Shown: piece after piece, positions 24,291 to 37,751 of the stretch
Position numbering within the stretch: the first letter of the stretch is position 1
How the letters are laid out: each line of letters begins with the position of its first letter
Assembly: GCF_019175385.1 (NCBI RefSeq)
Contig: NC_083341.1
Location: 91,538,321-91,602,320 of the forward strand
Direction of reading: 5' to 3'
DNA length: 64,000 bases
DNA from: Lycium barbarum
Lineage: Eukaryota > Streptophyta > Magnoliopsida > Solanales > Solanaceae
Notes under the pieces: generated by a model
Databases searched by the model: none
Told to the model about the DNA's origin: nothing
What the model saw: the letters and a program-made list of their open reading frames with translations, nothing else
Made by a program: the position numbers and the translations under genes

Positions 24291-25984
24291 GCTAAACCTC
24301 ATATTTCAGAATTTATAGAGTTCTTTAGTAAAGAGGATCATTCTCAAAGATAACATACGACTAACCACATAATGAATACATCATTCAAGCCTAAACATAT
24401 GGACGAGGGATTCATACCTCTAATCTAAACTTTCACAGGGAATACACAATCGAAAGGTTCAACACATATCTGTAGTCGGGAATAAATGAAGGTAATACGG
24501 CTTGAGTGACACTACAACAACTAGATAGAACTACGCCCCTTCGAGTTCATCCCACAAGTCTTAAGATACAACATAAGTCTATCCCGAGGTTTTAGCAATA
24601 TCACTTTTTCATTCTACGGGTCCATCAGCAAAATTCAAGCTTAACTATTTTTTATTGACAATCCAGAGTTTCATAACAGTCGGAAAGCTAATCTATCCCA
24701 AAAAATCATATCAAAGTTCATCATTTTTAATTAAAACACATCAAAAGTAATCTCACGACCCTTAACTACAACGATGCAGTCTCTATATATTATAGAAGTG
24801 ATAACAAGGACGCAGGGGTATTCATAGAAAAAGGGTGCCAACAATTGTTCGGGTTCCCTACCTAAATCAAGGGTAATGCAGGAAGTCACATAAGAAGGAT
24901 TTCGAACCTGGATCGATCAATGACTACACATCAAGAGAACAAATAGTAAGAATACTTATAACCACAGCATCTTAGACTCCAGCCACCTCCCTACGAGCCA
25001 AATCATGAAGTAGAGCTTTCTTTGTACTAAACGACCCCAAAAAGATAAAAATACATCTACACCCAAATAAGAACAACATAGTCGTCACGGGGATTCTAAC
25101 GACTAGAACACTCAAGTCTCAACATGAATAAGGGGGTTTCTACCTTCATCTCACTTTCCCAAGAGTTAGATACTCAAAAGGTTCAACACGTATATGCTTT
25201 GACTAGGAAGCGCACAATATATCAATCTAGACAATATACTCTTACAAGAAGGTTAATTCAACAACACATGATTCAAGCTTAACTTACCTCATGCCAAAAC
25301 TGAAAATAACAAATTAAAGCCTAAATCAACTACATCATCTTCTTAAATCATTATTCCACAAGCGGTTGTTTTCGAGTTTCAAGCCTAAAATAGAGTTCTT
25401 CCACTAAACATCAAAACAGTACAGATCGTTTAATCCAATAAGAATATAACCTCAATGTACGATAATTCTTAATTCACTACAAGAGACCCTCAATTTTTCC
25501 CTTCATCCTAACCTATGGCACTTGAAACACATCACATCTTAATTATTCCTTTCAGCCTAACAAGATTTCGGCAGAGTTTTCCCTGTATCCAGGACTACTT
25601 TTGTTTCTATACCTGTCTCAATTTATCAACAACCAAACCCTACAACAACCATATAAATCAAACACCTACAATATAATATCAGCGACTCTGTACCATCCAT
25701 CAAATTACACATCGAACAATGTCCACTCCATAACACCATTATTCACTTGGTTAACATCTGCAACACGAATTAAAGTCATCTTCATAAAGCACGAGTAACG
25801 AATACGTCAGAATGATCCTAAAGGAAGTTCAAGCTCTATAGCACAATCTAGAATCAAGAAGATGAGAAAAAACTAAAATGTCCTGGTAATCATACATCCA
25901 TACAGGTGGCCAGCCTACATGAAAAAGACTCCAGTAGACACAACTCCACAGACACAGACACATCCTAGGACACGTATAAACCTA
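24291..25984 (-). other. internal region without coding capacity
   Basis: About 1.7 kb of AT-rich sequence. The only frame of note is 65 codons (25601-25798), with no motif. Near 25570 a TTTCGGCAGAGTTTTCCCTG motif resembles 40350-40372 in the autonomous element and the CGGCAGCATCTCCCCTG motif inside several LTRs. Nothing else is recognised. Confidence 0.7.
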
Positions 25985-25997
25985 GGCTCTGATACCA
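25985..25997 (-). other. primer-binding site of the non-coding element
   Basis: The minus strand reads TGGTATCAGAGCC, complementary to initiator tRNA-Met, 3 bases from the right LTR. Confidence 0.9.
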
Positions 25998-26000
25998 GGC

Positions 26001-28424
26001 TAGTCACGCCCCAAAACCCACCCTAAACATGACCGACATCTGACATCATAAACAACATTAGAAGAACCTAAAAGATGCAAAAACAACACTTGACCCCGCC
26101 AGGTTCAATACTCACCTCCAACAGTTTATAAAATAAATACAATCAAATCATGATATATGAATTAAATCAGTGGAAGTCTTTGATATTATAAAACTAAATC
26201 AAAATGTGACGAACACCCAAGAGTTAAACAAAACTCAACAACTACCCACAAGACTGTGTACCATGGAACTTTTAAGATAAAAGAGTAATTTATTTGACAC
26301 ATCGGGACGCAGCCCAATAATAAAAACTAGAATAATAAATAAATATGATAAGGGGTGTCCCACGAATGAACATGTGGGCTAACCAAGTCAGCAGCAACAG
26401 CAAGTCCTTCCTAAGCGTTTTGAGTATTAAGAACCTGCTCTTCTCCGTTACCTGACATACCATAAAAAACAACAATGGTATGCCTGAGTACCTCGTACTC
26501 AATGAGTACCTCGGGGACAACAAGTAATATGAAAATAAAGTACAACAATACTTAAAGAAATCAGTTCTATTGATAGGAAGAAAAAACGTGAAATCAGTTA
26601 TTCAGTTTATGTATCTCAATAAGAATTATCAAAACTGATTATAAAGCCTTTTGTCAAGTTACAACTTCCATATATGCTTTTTAAATTGATCATGATTATC
26701 AACAACAGTTCCATTAAAAGGATAAGGATATCACACTTGCCAATACAGGCCCAAGAATCAATAACATCGAAGGGATGACCTTAGAGGTTCCCTAAACACA
26801 GCGCACCACACCGGAATATGTAATTTTCGATGGCTATCCTTCCTTCCGAATAGCTAGGAATAAATCGCACCGCGGGTGGCGAACCCGGCAGTGGCCACTC
26901 TTCCTCCCGAATGGCTAGGCATTACCACACTAGGATCCATAGTGACTACCCTTCCTCCCGAGTAGCTAAGCCAACACAACAACCACTTTCATAGCATAGA
27001 AGCCAATTCTTTATTCGTTTCAAGGCAGTCACATCATCAATGGTCATTAAGGTTTGTTATGCCAAATTCTAAAGATAAATCATTTCAAAGAATCTCTTGA
27101 AAACGTTTACACTTCTTTAGCTAAGATTTCAATGTCATAATTCAACATGAAAACCTCATTATCAACCCTTAGCCATCATTATTGATCATCTCTTATAGAG
27201 GAAAAACATTTATAAACCTTTATACGTACGTATAGCATGATACAAACTAGGTTTAATGTGGGCTTGTCCCCTCACGCACAATAACCACAATCAAAGCATG
27301 AAATAGAGTTTTAAATCATGAAAAGTTCACCTTTTTATTCAATAAAGAGACCTTGAATGAAATTTATACTTCCAAGATTAGTTTCAAAAGGAGACATACA
27401 TCCAAAACCATCTTTCAAAAGAGAGACATACAAATCACTTTCATAGTCAAAAAGGATTTTTAAAAGAGACATACCTCAAATCGCGCTAAAAAGCTACCAA
27501 ACGGAATTCCCAAGGTCCAACAATCACACTACAATGTTTTTAGATGAGAAATATTAGAACTTGAATCATTTCTTGAAGTTTTCTTGGAATTTCGAAAACT
27601 AGAGTTTTCGTAAGCCTTAAAAATGGGTTCTTGAACCCTTTCATGAATCACTAATGGATTCCAACCTTCTAGAGCTTTATACTCTAACCCATTACTTTAT
27701 TAATACTAGGAAAATTCAGAAACTTTACCTCTTAGACGAATTCCACATGCCCCTATCTTCTTCTTCTTGAGAATTAAAGAACTTAGGGTTTTAGAGAGTT
27801 GATTTACTATCAAGAGGGGATAGATATGGTGTAGGAATGATCAAGATTGAGTGAGAACTCACCTTAGGGTTAGAGAGACTTTTCTAGGGTTCTTTTCTTC
27901 AGAAATATTGATTTAAAACGAAGTGGGAAATAACACAACGAAGTAGGACTTAAATAAAATTTGAAAACAAAAAATATTCCCCGCTCCGTGCTGAGCCCGT
28001 GTCGCGGGTCCAGTACCTGATCATTTTCGGTCTGCAGCTGTATTTTTGCGTGCTAGGTCCTCAATGCACGCCCAGGACATTTTTTGACAATTGATATTGG
28101 CTCAGTAAAATGATCATAAATCCCTATACGTAGATCCATTTGAGCCTCACTTTATATGGAACGAAAGGTATTTTAGAGACCTACAACTTTTATTTTATAT
28201 GTTTTCTCAAATGCCCAACGAAAATATCCTTAAACTGGCCATAAGAGCAGACTGTCTCAGATTTAGACAAATTTAGAAGCCCTTAAGAACTTCATTTTAT
28301 GGTTTGACTTCAAAACAACAGTTTATCACCCGAATTCATCCCAAATGAATTCACATGGATAAAATATTATCTTAATACTAGTTTTTACACATTCGTACCT
28401 AACTTAAATTTACGGGGTGTTGCA
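26001..28424 (-). repeat. 5' LTR of the non-coding element
   Basis: It is the partner of 21830-24233 and clearly diverged from it by many substitutions. It begins TAGTCACGCCCC, an altered form of TGTCATGCCCC, and ends GGTGTTGCA where the partner has GTATTACA. It carries the same three-unit block (26820-26980) and CTGAGTAC hairpin (26480-26510). Confidence 0.9.
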
Positions 28425-28545
28425 AAAAGGTACTAGACTTGCAACATATGAGAGTTATTGGTTGCTTATGTTATGTAAACAATGTCGCTTCCTCTCCAAC
28501 ATCAACTGATTCAGATATCTTCATGGAGGACTGATATGTCATGAT
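28425..28545 (+). pseudogene. copia integrase, distal end
   Basis: After the target duplication the frame LDLQHMRVIGCLCYVNNVAS continues, where copia integrases have their conserved GCLCY block. It degrades after SPTSTDSDIF. The usual region before the RT linker is missing or displaced by the copia-like LTR that follows. Confidence 0.7.
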
Positions 28546-28979
28546 ATGTTTTGATAACATGATAAACCCTAAGGACCCAGATACAAATAGGTTCATCTAT
28601 CTTAAACGTAATTAACCTTATGATATCTCAGATGCTGCTTGTCTAACTTGTCTCTTGAAGGATCAAATGCCTGCAGGAACTGCCAATATATGAGAGACTA
28701 GATGTGTTGATTCAGAAGGACCAGATAAGATCAGGTCTCCAGCTTGCTCGGCCAACAATGCAGCTCTACAGCTACTGACAGTGTATCTAGTACTTACAAC
28801 GTGTTTGAAGAACAGATGAGGAACCAGGTTCCTCCAGATAAAGGTTCTGGTCACTGAAGCTAAAAGTCTAAATCCACAGCTGTAAAGTGAGCGGCTAAAA
28901 AGTACAATGCAGTTGTACAACAGTACCTCATCAAGGCAGAGTGATTAATGGTCCAGATTTCACGAGTGGTCATCTCTAG

Positions 28980-29012
<33 letters not shown>

Positions 29013-29660
29013 ATAAAGACATCATCTTCCAAGAGAAGACTCATTCTTGCACAATCCAAAAATTTCTCCATACGAAGTGCAAGTCTCCACCTTTCAAGGT
29101 GTTCCTCAAGAACAAAGCCTCAGCAATCTGAAGGACCAGGTCCAGAACTGAAGATATTTTTAGGTCCTTATATTGTTGAGTCTTTGTTCTTTTGTGCTTA
29201 AAATGTAAACCTACTCTTCCATAAAAAAAAGCTATTTCTAGGTGTTCTAAATTCTCAAGGTTGCTTCCATAAGCTCTTGAATGGTACACTACGCTAGAGT
29301 TAGCTTAGTTGTATTAGTGTGTGGCTAGAGTTAGTCACTGTGGTGCATTCTCAAAGGGTGCTTTTGAGTGGTACACTAAGTTGGGGTGAGTCTAGGTGTA
29401 TTAGTATGCTTGTTTAGGGGTAGTCAAGTGTGAGGGTTACATAAGCGTTATTGTAAGGGTGAGGGATTATGGGAGTTAATTCCTAGCTTACGATAGAGTT
29501 GTAACCTGAGTTGCTCGGTTAGTGGAGTTGAAATCCTGCAAGGGTAGGTCGTGGTTTTTAATCCCTTGAGCAAGGATTTTTCCACGTAAAAATCTTGTGT
29601 TGATTCTCGCACTTCATTGCATAAGGAAGCTGGTACACGACCAAGTCCCTCATATACTAT
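28546..29660 (+). mobile_element. copia-like LTR inserted in copia (ends uncertain)
   Basis: The sequence is non-coding and has the look of a Solanaceae copia LTR: direct GGACCAGGT-type repeats, a (CT)n tract at 28981-29005, TATA-like ACATATAAAG at 29007-29016, then a long T- and G-rich leader with GTTGCTCGGTTAGTGGAG and TCCACGTAAAAATC. Copia protein similarity stops before it and resumes at about 29715. I could not identify a target duplication, so the ends are approximate. It could also be an internal non-coding segment. Confidence 0.4.
28981..29005 (+). repeat. (CT)n microsatellite
   Basis: About 12 perfect CT units lie just upstream of a TATA-like ACATATAAAG. Such CT tracts are common near plant core promoters. 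Confidence 0.9.
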
Positions 29661-29714
29661 TTTGGTGGACGCACTGCCTTTATCAAGGACTATGATCCTC
29701 TCATTGCTTCTGGT

Positions 29715-30863
29715 GCGATGTTGTGCAGCTGCCTAGTGATGCCACTACACCTGATGTGCATGATATTGGTGTAATTTCTGAAGATCATACCACCACAACA
29801 AATTAGTGCACTTGAAGACCAAGGATCCAGGAGATCACAAAGGAGCATCAAACCACCAATTTGGCACAAAGACTTTGTCATTGCTGATACAAAAAGACTT
29901 GCACAAAGGGCATGACAATATCCTATAGAAAATACAGTTTGCTATGATAATTTGTCTATACAGTATTAATGTTTTATCTCAAACGCGATTTCTGAGCCTA
30001 ATTCTTATATAGAAGCAGCCAAGGATCATTTACGAATAGAAGCAATGCAGACAGAAATCAAAGCACTTGAGGACAAAAAGACATGGGAGATAGTTAAATT
30101 GCCTCAAGGGAGGAAAATAATTAGTTGAATATGGGTTTATTAGATCAAGTATAAGGCAGATGGCACAAAGAAAGATACAAAGCAAAACTTGTGGTAAAAG
30201 GCTACAGTCAAAGGGAGGGCCTGGACTACCAAGAGACTTTTTCACCAGTGGTAAAAATGGTAACAGTTAGGTCAGTAATAGCATTGGCTGCAGCAGATAA
30301 CTGGCATATACACCAGATGGATGTGTATAATGCTTTTCTCAAAGGAGACTTACATGAAGAGGTGTACATGTAATTTCCACAGGGGTTCAATACTATTTCC
30401 AAAGCAGATGGTCAACAGGCTTGCAAGTTGCTCAAGTCCTTGTATAGGCTCAAGCAGGCTTCTAGACAATGGAATATCAAATTGAAATCAACCTTGATAG
30501 ATTTTGGTTTTACTCAGAGTCATCTAGACTACTCATTATTCATCAAACACATTGATGGAAATAAAGTGTTTGTGCTAATATATGTAGATGATCTATTAAT
30601 CATAGAAAATGACTTTAATCTCATACAAGAAACAAAGTCCATCCTGCAGACCAATTTTAAGATAAAAAACTTGGGTGATCTTAGATTTTTTCTAGGAATA
30701 AAGTTTGCTATAAGTGACATGGGGATCTTGATGCATAAGTATGCACTTGAGCTTATTTCAGATATGGAATTGGCAGGAGCCAAACCTGTTGGAGCACCAG
30801 TTGAAGCCAATCAAAGACTTACCTCAGTGGTCTTTGATCAGTATTTGAGTATGACAGATGCGC
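29715..30863 (+). pseudogene. copia linker and reverse transcriptase, broken
   Basis: The acidic Thr-rich linker (PSDATTPDVHDIGVISEDH) leads into the N terminus of RT (AMQTEIKALEDKKTWEIVKL). Frameshifts and stops follow to about 30190. A cleaner stretch comes next: [31 protein letters not shown] with a stop in place of the next residue near 30371, LLKSLYRLKQASRQW, and the catalytic VLIYVDDLLI. It ends at YLSMTDA where the solo LTR 30864-33019 cuts in. In a live element this domain synthesises cDNA in the particle. Confidence 0.88.
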
Positions 30864-32635
30864 TGTCACGACCCAAATCTGAGAGCCATGACGGGCACCT
30901 AGGCCTTATTTGTCGAGAACCGCTAATTATGCTTTCATATCTTAATTATAAACAAGGGTGGACCACTAGGGTCGTCAGATGGCAGCCTGCTAGATCATAA
31001 GAGAAATATATTGAAAAGGATCGAGCCCAAATGATATACATATATAACCACACTTGCAAAACTGTACAAGCCGACAAGGCCACCATAGACAACTATACAA
31101 CAAAATATAGGCTGAGGGGGTCATACAACTTCTAACTATACCACAACTGTCTACAAGCCTCTAATAGAGTACGTGACATAACATGGTCAGGAAAGGGCCT
31201 CGCCATACCCGTATGTACAACAAAAATATATAACGTACCAAAACACTACAGCAATTCCGACACAAGTGGAGTGCTCCAATATCAGCTGGACGGCAACTTA
31301 CTGAGGCGGATCATCAACCTATCTACTTGAACCTGCAGGCATGAAATGCAGCGTCCCCTAGGCGAAAGGGGCGTCAGTACGAATAAAGTACTGAGTATAT
31401 AAGGCATGAAAGTAACATAAAGAAGACAAGAAAGTATATGGGATAAAAGGAATGCAACCTTTACATCTGAACTACCTCTGAGGGCCAATGACATGCATAA
31501 GTAATGTATATATACGTACATAACGCCTGCTCATACATATGTATATACGTATATAACACATGTCAAGCCTCTGTGGGCATCCTATCGTATCATATCGGCC
31601 TCTTTAGGCATCCCATCGTATCATATCGGCCTCTATGGGCATAATCATCATCATATGACCAGCTGATCAGGAGGTAGTGCATATATAACGACGTCACCTT
31701 CCCCATACCCCATATAGATATTATATAAGTATATGCATATATAATGCCTGTCGAAGTGCATAAGGTCGTTACACCTCTGATCATCATTATGAGATAGCAT
31801 TTTATCAACATGTAACTATATGAAGCATACTAAATCTGAACAAGGACTTATTAAAAACAATATTACTAGAACATGAATTAACGTAGAACATCCCTAACTA
31901 CTAAAAATGGAATCATTATGAAATAACGTACATTTATGTTTCGTTCCTACGGATCATGCCAAAAGAGGGAAAGTTAGCCTTAACATATCTCAAGTCGTCA
32001 ACACAATCCCACAAAAAATCTGTCAGACTACTACTTCAATCTCTTTAGTCACTACAACACACCTAACAGCCAACAACACAACAACAACCTCATATAAGTC
32101 TCTTTAATTTCACATCACTACTCACCCCAAGATTTACATCAAAACAACCCAATATACGCTTTGTATACGACACTTATACACTTTCTTCTTCCAGTTATAC
32201 CAATTATAACATCCTCAATACAATCTCAACACCAACTACTATCTGTACAACAAGATTTTAGCTCAAAACACATTAACAACATGACTCAAATTAGATTACA
32301 TCTCAACATAAACTCAAGTTTATATTTGAACCTTCCCTCCAAATTCTCTCCCTCCAAACCTAGTATAACCATCACATAAACTCATAAACATGGAATTAAG
32401 ATGGAATATTACCTCAAGAACACTTCATTTCCAAGATTACTTCACCTTGAAGTATCTTTCAAAGCTACTATCAAGAGGAGAAACAAGCTTCCACAACACT
32501 TTAGAACCTTTAGGCACTTGATCTTCTCTTTTGTTCCTTAATTTCACTTAGGAATTGATTAGATATGTTAGAGAGGGTTTTCTAGAAGGTTAGAAGTCAG
32601 GGAAAATGAAGAAAATGAAATAAAATGAGGGGTAT

Positions 32636-32672
<37 letters not shown>

Positions 32673-33019
32673 GTTGGGACTGACATAAAATACGGCCAAA
32701 ATATATTATATATGCGGTCCGTATATATGGAACATAATACTCCAACAAAATTTTGCCTTCTCTGTTTATTGAAGTACATATCGTATTCCAAAGTACGGTC
32801 CATATTTCCACTTCCCAAAACATAACTTCGACGAAGCGTATTCTCTTCGATTTGTTTATCCGATAATCCTTCCAACACATACCAAACATGGACTTAAACC
32901 TTCGTAGACTCAAGATGAACACGTCTAAGCTTATAAAACCTCGAAGATAATTCTGCTCTCCAAATCTATAACCACCAACTCACGAAGACGCTTAACGTAC
33001 AAAAGTACGGGGTGTAACA
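30864..33019 (-). mobile_element. solo gypsy LTR in copia RT, TSD TGCGC/TGAGC
   Basis: It starts TGTCACGACCC and ends GGGTGTAACA. The flanks TGCGC and TGAGC agree at four of five bases. The copia frame continues on either side. It carries the hairpin block (31345-31400), a block with three CGGCCTCT units of about 37 bp (31560-31640), a (TA)n tract (32639-32667) and GCGGTCCGT-type motifs (32689-32812). Confidence 0.9.
32639..32667 (+). repeat. (AT)n microsatellite
   Basis: About 14 AT units lie inside the solo LTR, next to its putative promoter. They give rise to meaningless Tyr-Ile frames. Confidence 0.9.
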
Positions 33020-33775
33020 TGAGCAGTTGCCTAAGAAGGAAAGTTTGAATAAGAAAGAGGATACTTTATTGGATGAACCTGGTGCTTATCAAAGATTGGT
33101 TGGAAGACTGTTGTACGGAACAGTCACCAGGCCAGATGTATCTTTTGCAGTTGAAAACCTCAGTCAGTTTATGCACTCTCCCAAACAATCTCATGTGGAA
33201 GCTAGCATTAGAATGGTTAGATATCTTAAGTAAGCACCAGGAATGGGGATACTAATGTCATCCAATGCATCTGATAAACTACATGCATATTGTGATGTAG
33301 ACTGGGAATCTTGTCCAACTACTAGGAGGTCAATTAGTGGTTACTTGGTGAAGCTAGGAGACTCTCTCATTTCATGGAAGTCAAAAAAACAGGCTACAAT
33401 TTCCAGGAGTTCTGCTGAGGCAGAATACAGGAGCCTAGCATCTATTGTCGCAGAAATTGTTTGGCTTAATGATTTGTTCAAGGAACTTGGAGTGGTGATT
33501 AAATTACCAATTAGTGTGTTATGTGATAGAAAGTCAACTATCCAAATAGCTTCCAATCCAGTGTTTCATGAGCGCACAAAATACATAGATATTGATTGTC
33601 ATTTTGTTACAGAAAAGATTCAACTTGGACTCATTCACACAGTTTATTTGGCTATTGCAGAGCAGCCTGCTGATATATTCACCAAAGGACTTCTAGTTCC
33701 TCAACATGCCTATCTGGTTTCCAAGCTACGACTCAAGAACATCTTTGTAACTCCTATCTTAGGGGGATGTTGAGA
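33020..33775 (+). pseudogene. copia RT end and RNase H
   Basis: The frame begins with the TSD, then LPKKESLNKKEDTLLDEPGA, YQRLVGRLLYGTVTRPD and SQFMHSPKQSH, and after a stop near 33232 the RNase [61 protein letters not shown] and ADIFTKGL. It ends LGGC with the stop codon overlapping the LTR start. The catalytic Asp and Glu positions of RNase H (DVDW, EAEY) are intact. One stop near the RT/RNase H boundary breaks it. Confidence 0.9.
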
Positions 33776-33837
33776 TGGTTCCTCGATGAGCTGAGCTGTG
33801 TACAATGGTCCCTAGATGAGCTGAGCTGTGTACAATT
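33761..33837 (+). repeat. copia PPT and start of 3' LTR with 30-bp duplication
   Basis: AGGGGGA (33761-33767) is the polypurine tract and TGTTGAGATGG starts the LTR at 33768. Two 30-bp direct repeats (33777-33806 and 33807-33836, core GATGAGCTGAGCTGTGTACA) follow. The gypsy LTR 33838-56578 then interrupts. Confidence 0.8.
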
Positions 33838-34608
33838 TATCACGACCCAGCCGGAGGGCCATGACGGGTACCCGGTACTAGTCTACCGAGCACCTCTAAT
33901 CTAACATTCCATAACCATTTGTAAGTGGGCCAAATAGACAGCTCATGAATATCATACTCAGTACAACCATTAATAACAGCGTTCATAAGCATAAGCCAAC
34001 AAGATTACTGAAATATTATACAACAATAAGAAATGAAGAAGCTATTGAACATCTAACAACATTCATATGTCTACGAGTCTCTAAGTAGAATACACGAATC
34101 CATAAGATGGGGAAGGCTCTCACCATGCCCAAGTATATATGTACAAAGGAGTAGTACCAAAAGACTACAGCTCCGGAACAACTGGAGCACTTCTGAGATG
34201 CCACTGATGGAGCTCCTAGGGATCAGACCCATCTACCTGTCTACCTGCGGGCATAAACGCAGCGCCCACAAAAAAGGTCGACAGTACGAACAGTGTACTG
34301 AGTATGTAAGGCATGAATAACCACATAATAAGAAATATAGAACATAACATGAGATAAGGATAACATATATGTCTGATTGCCTCTTAGGGCGAATATCATG
34401 CATGCTTAGTCTTTTTATAAAAACCTTGCTCATACTTGTATAACATAATAGTACTGCGGAACGTGCAGCCCGATCCAAAAATATTTTATATTGCTGCGAA
34501 ACGTGCAGCCTGATCCATACCCATATATCCCGCGTCTGGGACCATGTCATGACATACCAACTGATCAGGTGGCCATACGTATATAACGCCTCGCCCTTTT
34601 CCCATATC

Positions 34609-34611
<3 letters not shown>

Positions 34612-34640
<29 letters not shown>
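34612..34640 (+). repeat. (TA)n microsatellite
   Basis: About 14 TA units inside the layer 1 LTR. Confidence 0.88.
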
Positions 34641-34643
<3 letters not shown>

Positions 34644-35756
34644 AGCAGCATGCACGAGAGCCCAAACAAACGTTACCACTTTATCGGAGTAACGTAAGGT
34701 CGGTAACCTCCGATTATATTATGGAACAATCATCATCGCTATGTTTCACCTTGAAGGAACAATGATTATAAGGTGAGACCAACAACAATGAATAAAATCA
34801 ATGAATTCATGAAATAAGCTCAATACTCTCATTTTAGCATCAAATCCATAAGCTTTGGAATTTAATAGCTTTAAAGTCATAAAGCTTGGAAACTTCTAGA
34901 AATAGGATCATCATCATCATCATTATCATCATGAAACATAATCATCTTTAACGTCATGAGAAACTTTAAGAGTCATGAATCTCTAGCTTGTGGGAATAGG
35001 GACATCATGGAAACCATGTATGAGTTCACACGAAAGGAGTCATTATTATCATGAATATCATAAAAAACTTGAGAACCAGAAACTTCTAGCTTTTCGGAAA
35101 CAAGGATGTTATGGAAGTGTCACGGCCCAAATCGATTGGCCATGACTAGTGCTCGAGCTACACACTCGTATACGAACCTGCTAGATATATCAGACTGAAA
35201 TTAAGGACAATATGGAAATTTGTAAAAGCATGTTGTAGAGTTATAATGTCGTATATCAGAATGAACCTGACTCCTGAGGAGTCACAGCTAACCAAAACAT
35301 AGCAAAATATGCAAGCCGACAAGGCTGCCACTATATACGGGAATATCCAAAATGAACTATGTCGATATAGCTGACCAAAACATATATACAACCCACACAT
35401 GTCTACAGACCTCTAAGAGTATAACAGTGAAATGTGATGGGATAGGCCGCCCGCCGTACCCTTGGATATGTATAAGTCTATATCAAATGATCTATACCAA
35501 AATGACTCAAGCTCCTGAACAATGGAGCTCTCCAAGCAGCTGAGCAGAAGTCTTAGGCTGGAAGATCACCAAACTGAGTGTCTGTACCTGCGGGCATGAA
35601 ACGCAGCCCCCGAAGAAAGGGGGTCAGTACGGAAAATGTACTGAATATGTAAAGCATGAAGTACAGTAATGAAGATCATGACTGAGTGAAAAGATGACAG
35701 GAGATAAGTATGATAATCAGGGATACCAATGCATTTGTACTTTATGTTGTGAGTCA

Positions 35757-35759
<3 letters not shown>

Positions 35760-35834
<75 letters not shown>
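35760..35834 (+). repeat. (TA)n microsatellite, about 37 units
   Basis: A long perfect TA run directly beside the minisatellite of the layer 2 LTR. It is absent in this length from the sister LTR, which has only GTATATTATATATATG near 48830. Confidence 0.92.
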
Positions 35835-35835
<1 letters not shown>

Positions 35836-35837
35836 TC

Positions 35838-36125
35838 TGTATACCGTACCCAGCCCATTATGGGGACTCGGTGAGTGAAGTCATATACATACATATATAC
35901 CGTACCCGGCCCTTTAGTAAGGACTCAGTGAAATGTAAATATATATCGTACCCGACCCTTTAGTAAGGGACTCGGTGAAATGTAAATATATACCGTACTC
36001 AGCCCTCTAGTAAGGGACTCAGTGAAATGTAAATATATACCGCACCCGACCCTTTAGTAAGGGACTCGATGAAATGTAAATATATACTGTACCTGGCCCT
36101 TTAGTAAAGGACTCGGTGAAATCAG
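35838..36125 (-). repeat. LTR minisatellite, about 7 units
   Basis: Units of about 45 bp on the plus strand read TACCCGGCCCTTTAGTAAG, then GGACTCGGTG and an AT-rich spacer. It is the reverse complement of the array at 48378-48835 and sits at the same place in the LTR. Confidence 0.9.
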
Positions 36126-36539
36126 TGAAAATGTATATGAATGCCAAGCCTTTCAGTAGTAACTCATTATCCTATATGAAGACTCTTTTGTTAATGCACA
36201 ATCATGTTATCTCAGGATATCTTTTGAAAGAGTTATTATCGATGTGAGACCACTTAGTATTAGTGTTACACCTCATAGTTGAACGTTGAGCTCTGTAGGC
36301 GTCAACCATTTATTTGTGAACACTGGAGTGATATGCGCCTATTTTATGATTGTAAGGGTTTACGATCATGTATGAGAAGTATTGAAAGGATATATTTTGG
36401 AACATGACGAGTTTTGAGACAAAGCAAAAGCCTAGAGTGAAGTTTATGAAGTCCAGTTTCCAACACAACAAACCGCTCCTCAATAGGACATTGGGGTAAG
36501 GAGATATGGATGTTACAATTTGGAATGGCAGGCCAGGAA

Positions 36540-36808
<269 letters not shown>

Positions 36809-37751
36809 TAAATTAGTTCATATGTTACTTGATGAATAGCCCTCGTAATCATAAGTCAAGGTGAGGCCCACATGTCGGGGTTTTATAAAAGACATATGAA
36901 AAGTGATATGAGTAGTACATGGGAAGTTGAGCAAGTCTTAAGAAGGACCCTTGAGCCGAATATGGGCATAAGCCCTCCAAAAGAATGATTTAAGGATACG
37001 TTTTCGAATGATCTGACTTGGAGAGGCCAAAATGCCATTGTAAGTTTGGAATTTGGAATCACACCAACAATTAAAGTTGTAGATAATTGAATTATCTTTA
37101 CAACCATAGGTCGTGGGCCCTCACACAATATCAATATAAAGAGTTATGATCATTCTACTGAACGAACGCCCAGGCAGAAAAATAAGCCTACGCGAACGCG
37201 CTGGGCAATTTTTGTGTCGGTCCAGGCAGACCCCAGAACCTTACAAAAAGGGGTTATTCCCCTTATTTTCCTCATTCAGCACCCCAAATATTCTCCAAAA
37301 ATCTGGAGATTTATTTCCAACTCCCAACACCAACTTTTAGCCTAAATCAGGTATAATTCCCAAATTTCGGTCCAGATGGCGTTTAGTTGCGACTACAAAA
37401 TCGTATAGTGACGCGTTGTGGCTTACGATTAAGGTGGAAAAGTGAATATATAGCAATATTATCTAGAGGAAGATATGAATCTCTTATTATTAATGCTAAT
37501 CTTGGTTTATTTACGGAGATAGAACTGTTAAATAGCCATATCATAATTGTGTTGGCGGAAATATGGGATAAATATCATATGGAATAATTTATGGAGTATT
37601 TTGGCAGTAATGGTATCGTGGTGGATGTTGGTATTGTTGTTGTTGTTGTTGAATTGAGATTTCGGGCTAGGCATATAAACAGGGGAGATGCTGCCGAAAT
37701 TTTGGCAGATTTTAGAAAGAGTTAATTTAAAGGCTTAAGGTAAGCACTTGA

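Larger units (their letters stand above)
21830..28424 (-). mobile_element. complete non-coding LTR element (LARD-like), TSD AAAAG
   Basis: Two LTRs of about 2.4 kb (21830-24233 and 26001-28424) enclose 1.75 kb. The PBS lies next to the right LTR and the PPT next to the left one, so it reads on the minus strand. AAAAG is duplicated at 21825-21829 and 28425-28429. The internal region has no frame longer than about 65 codons and no gag or pol trace. It therefore fits a large non-autonomous derivative mobilised by a gypsy element. The PPT side shares CATTCGTCCTCGAATG with the autonomous gypsy at 37752-48062. Confidence 0.93.
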
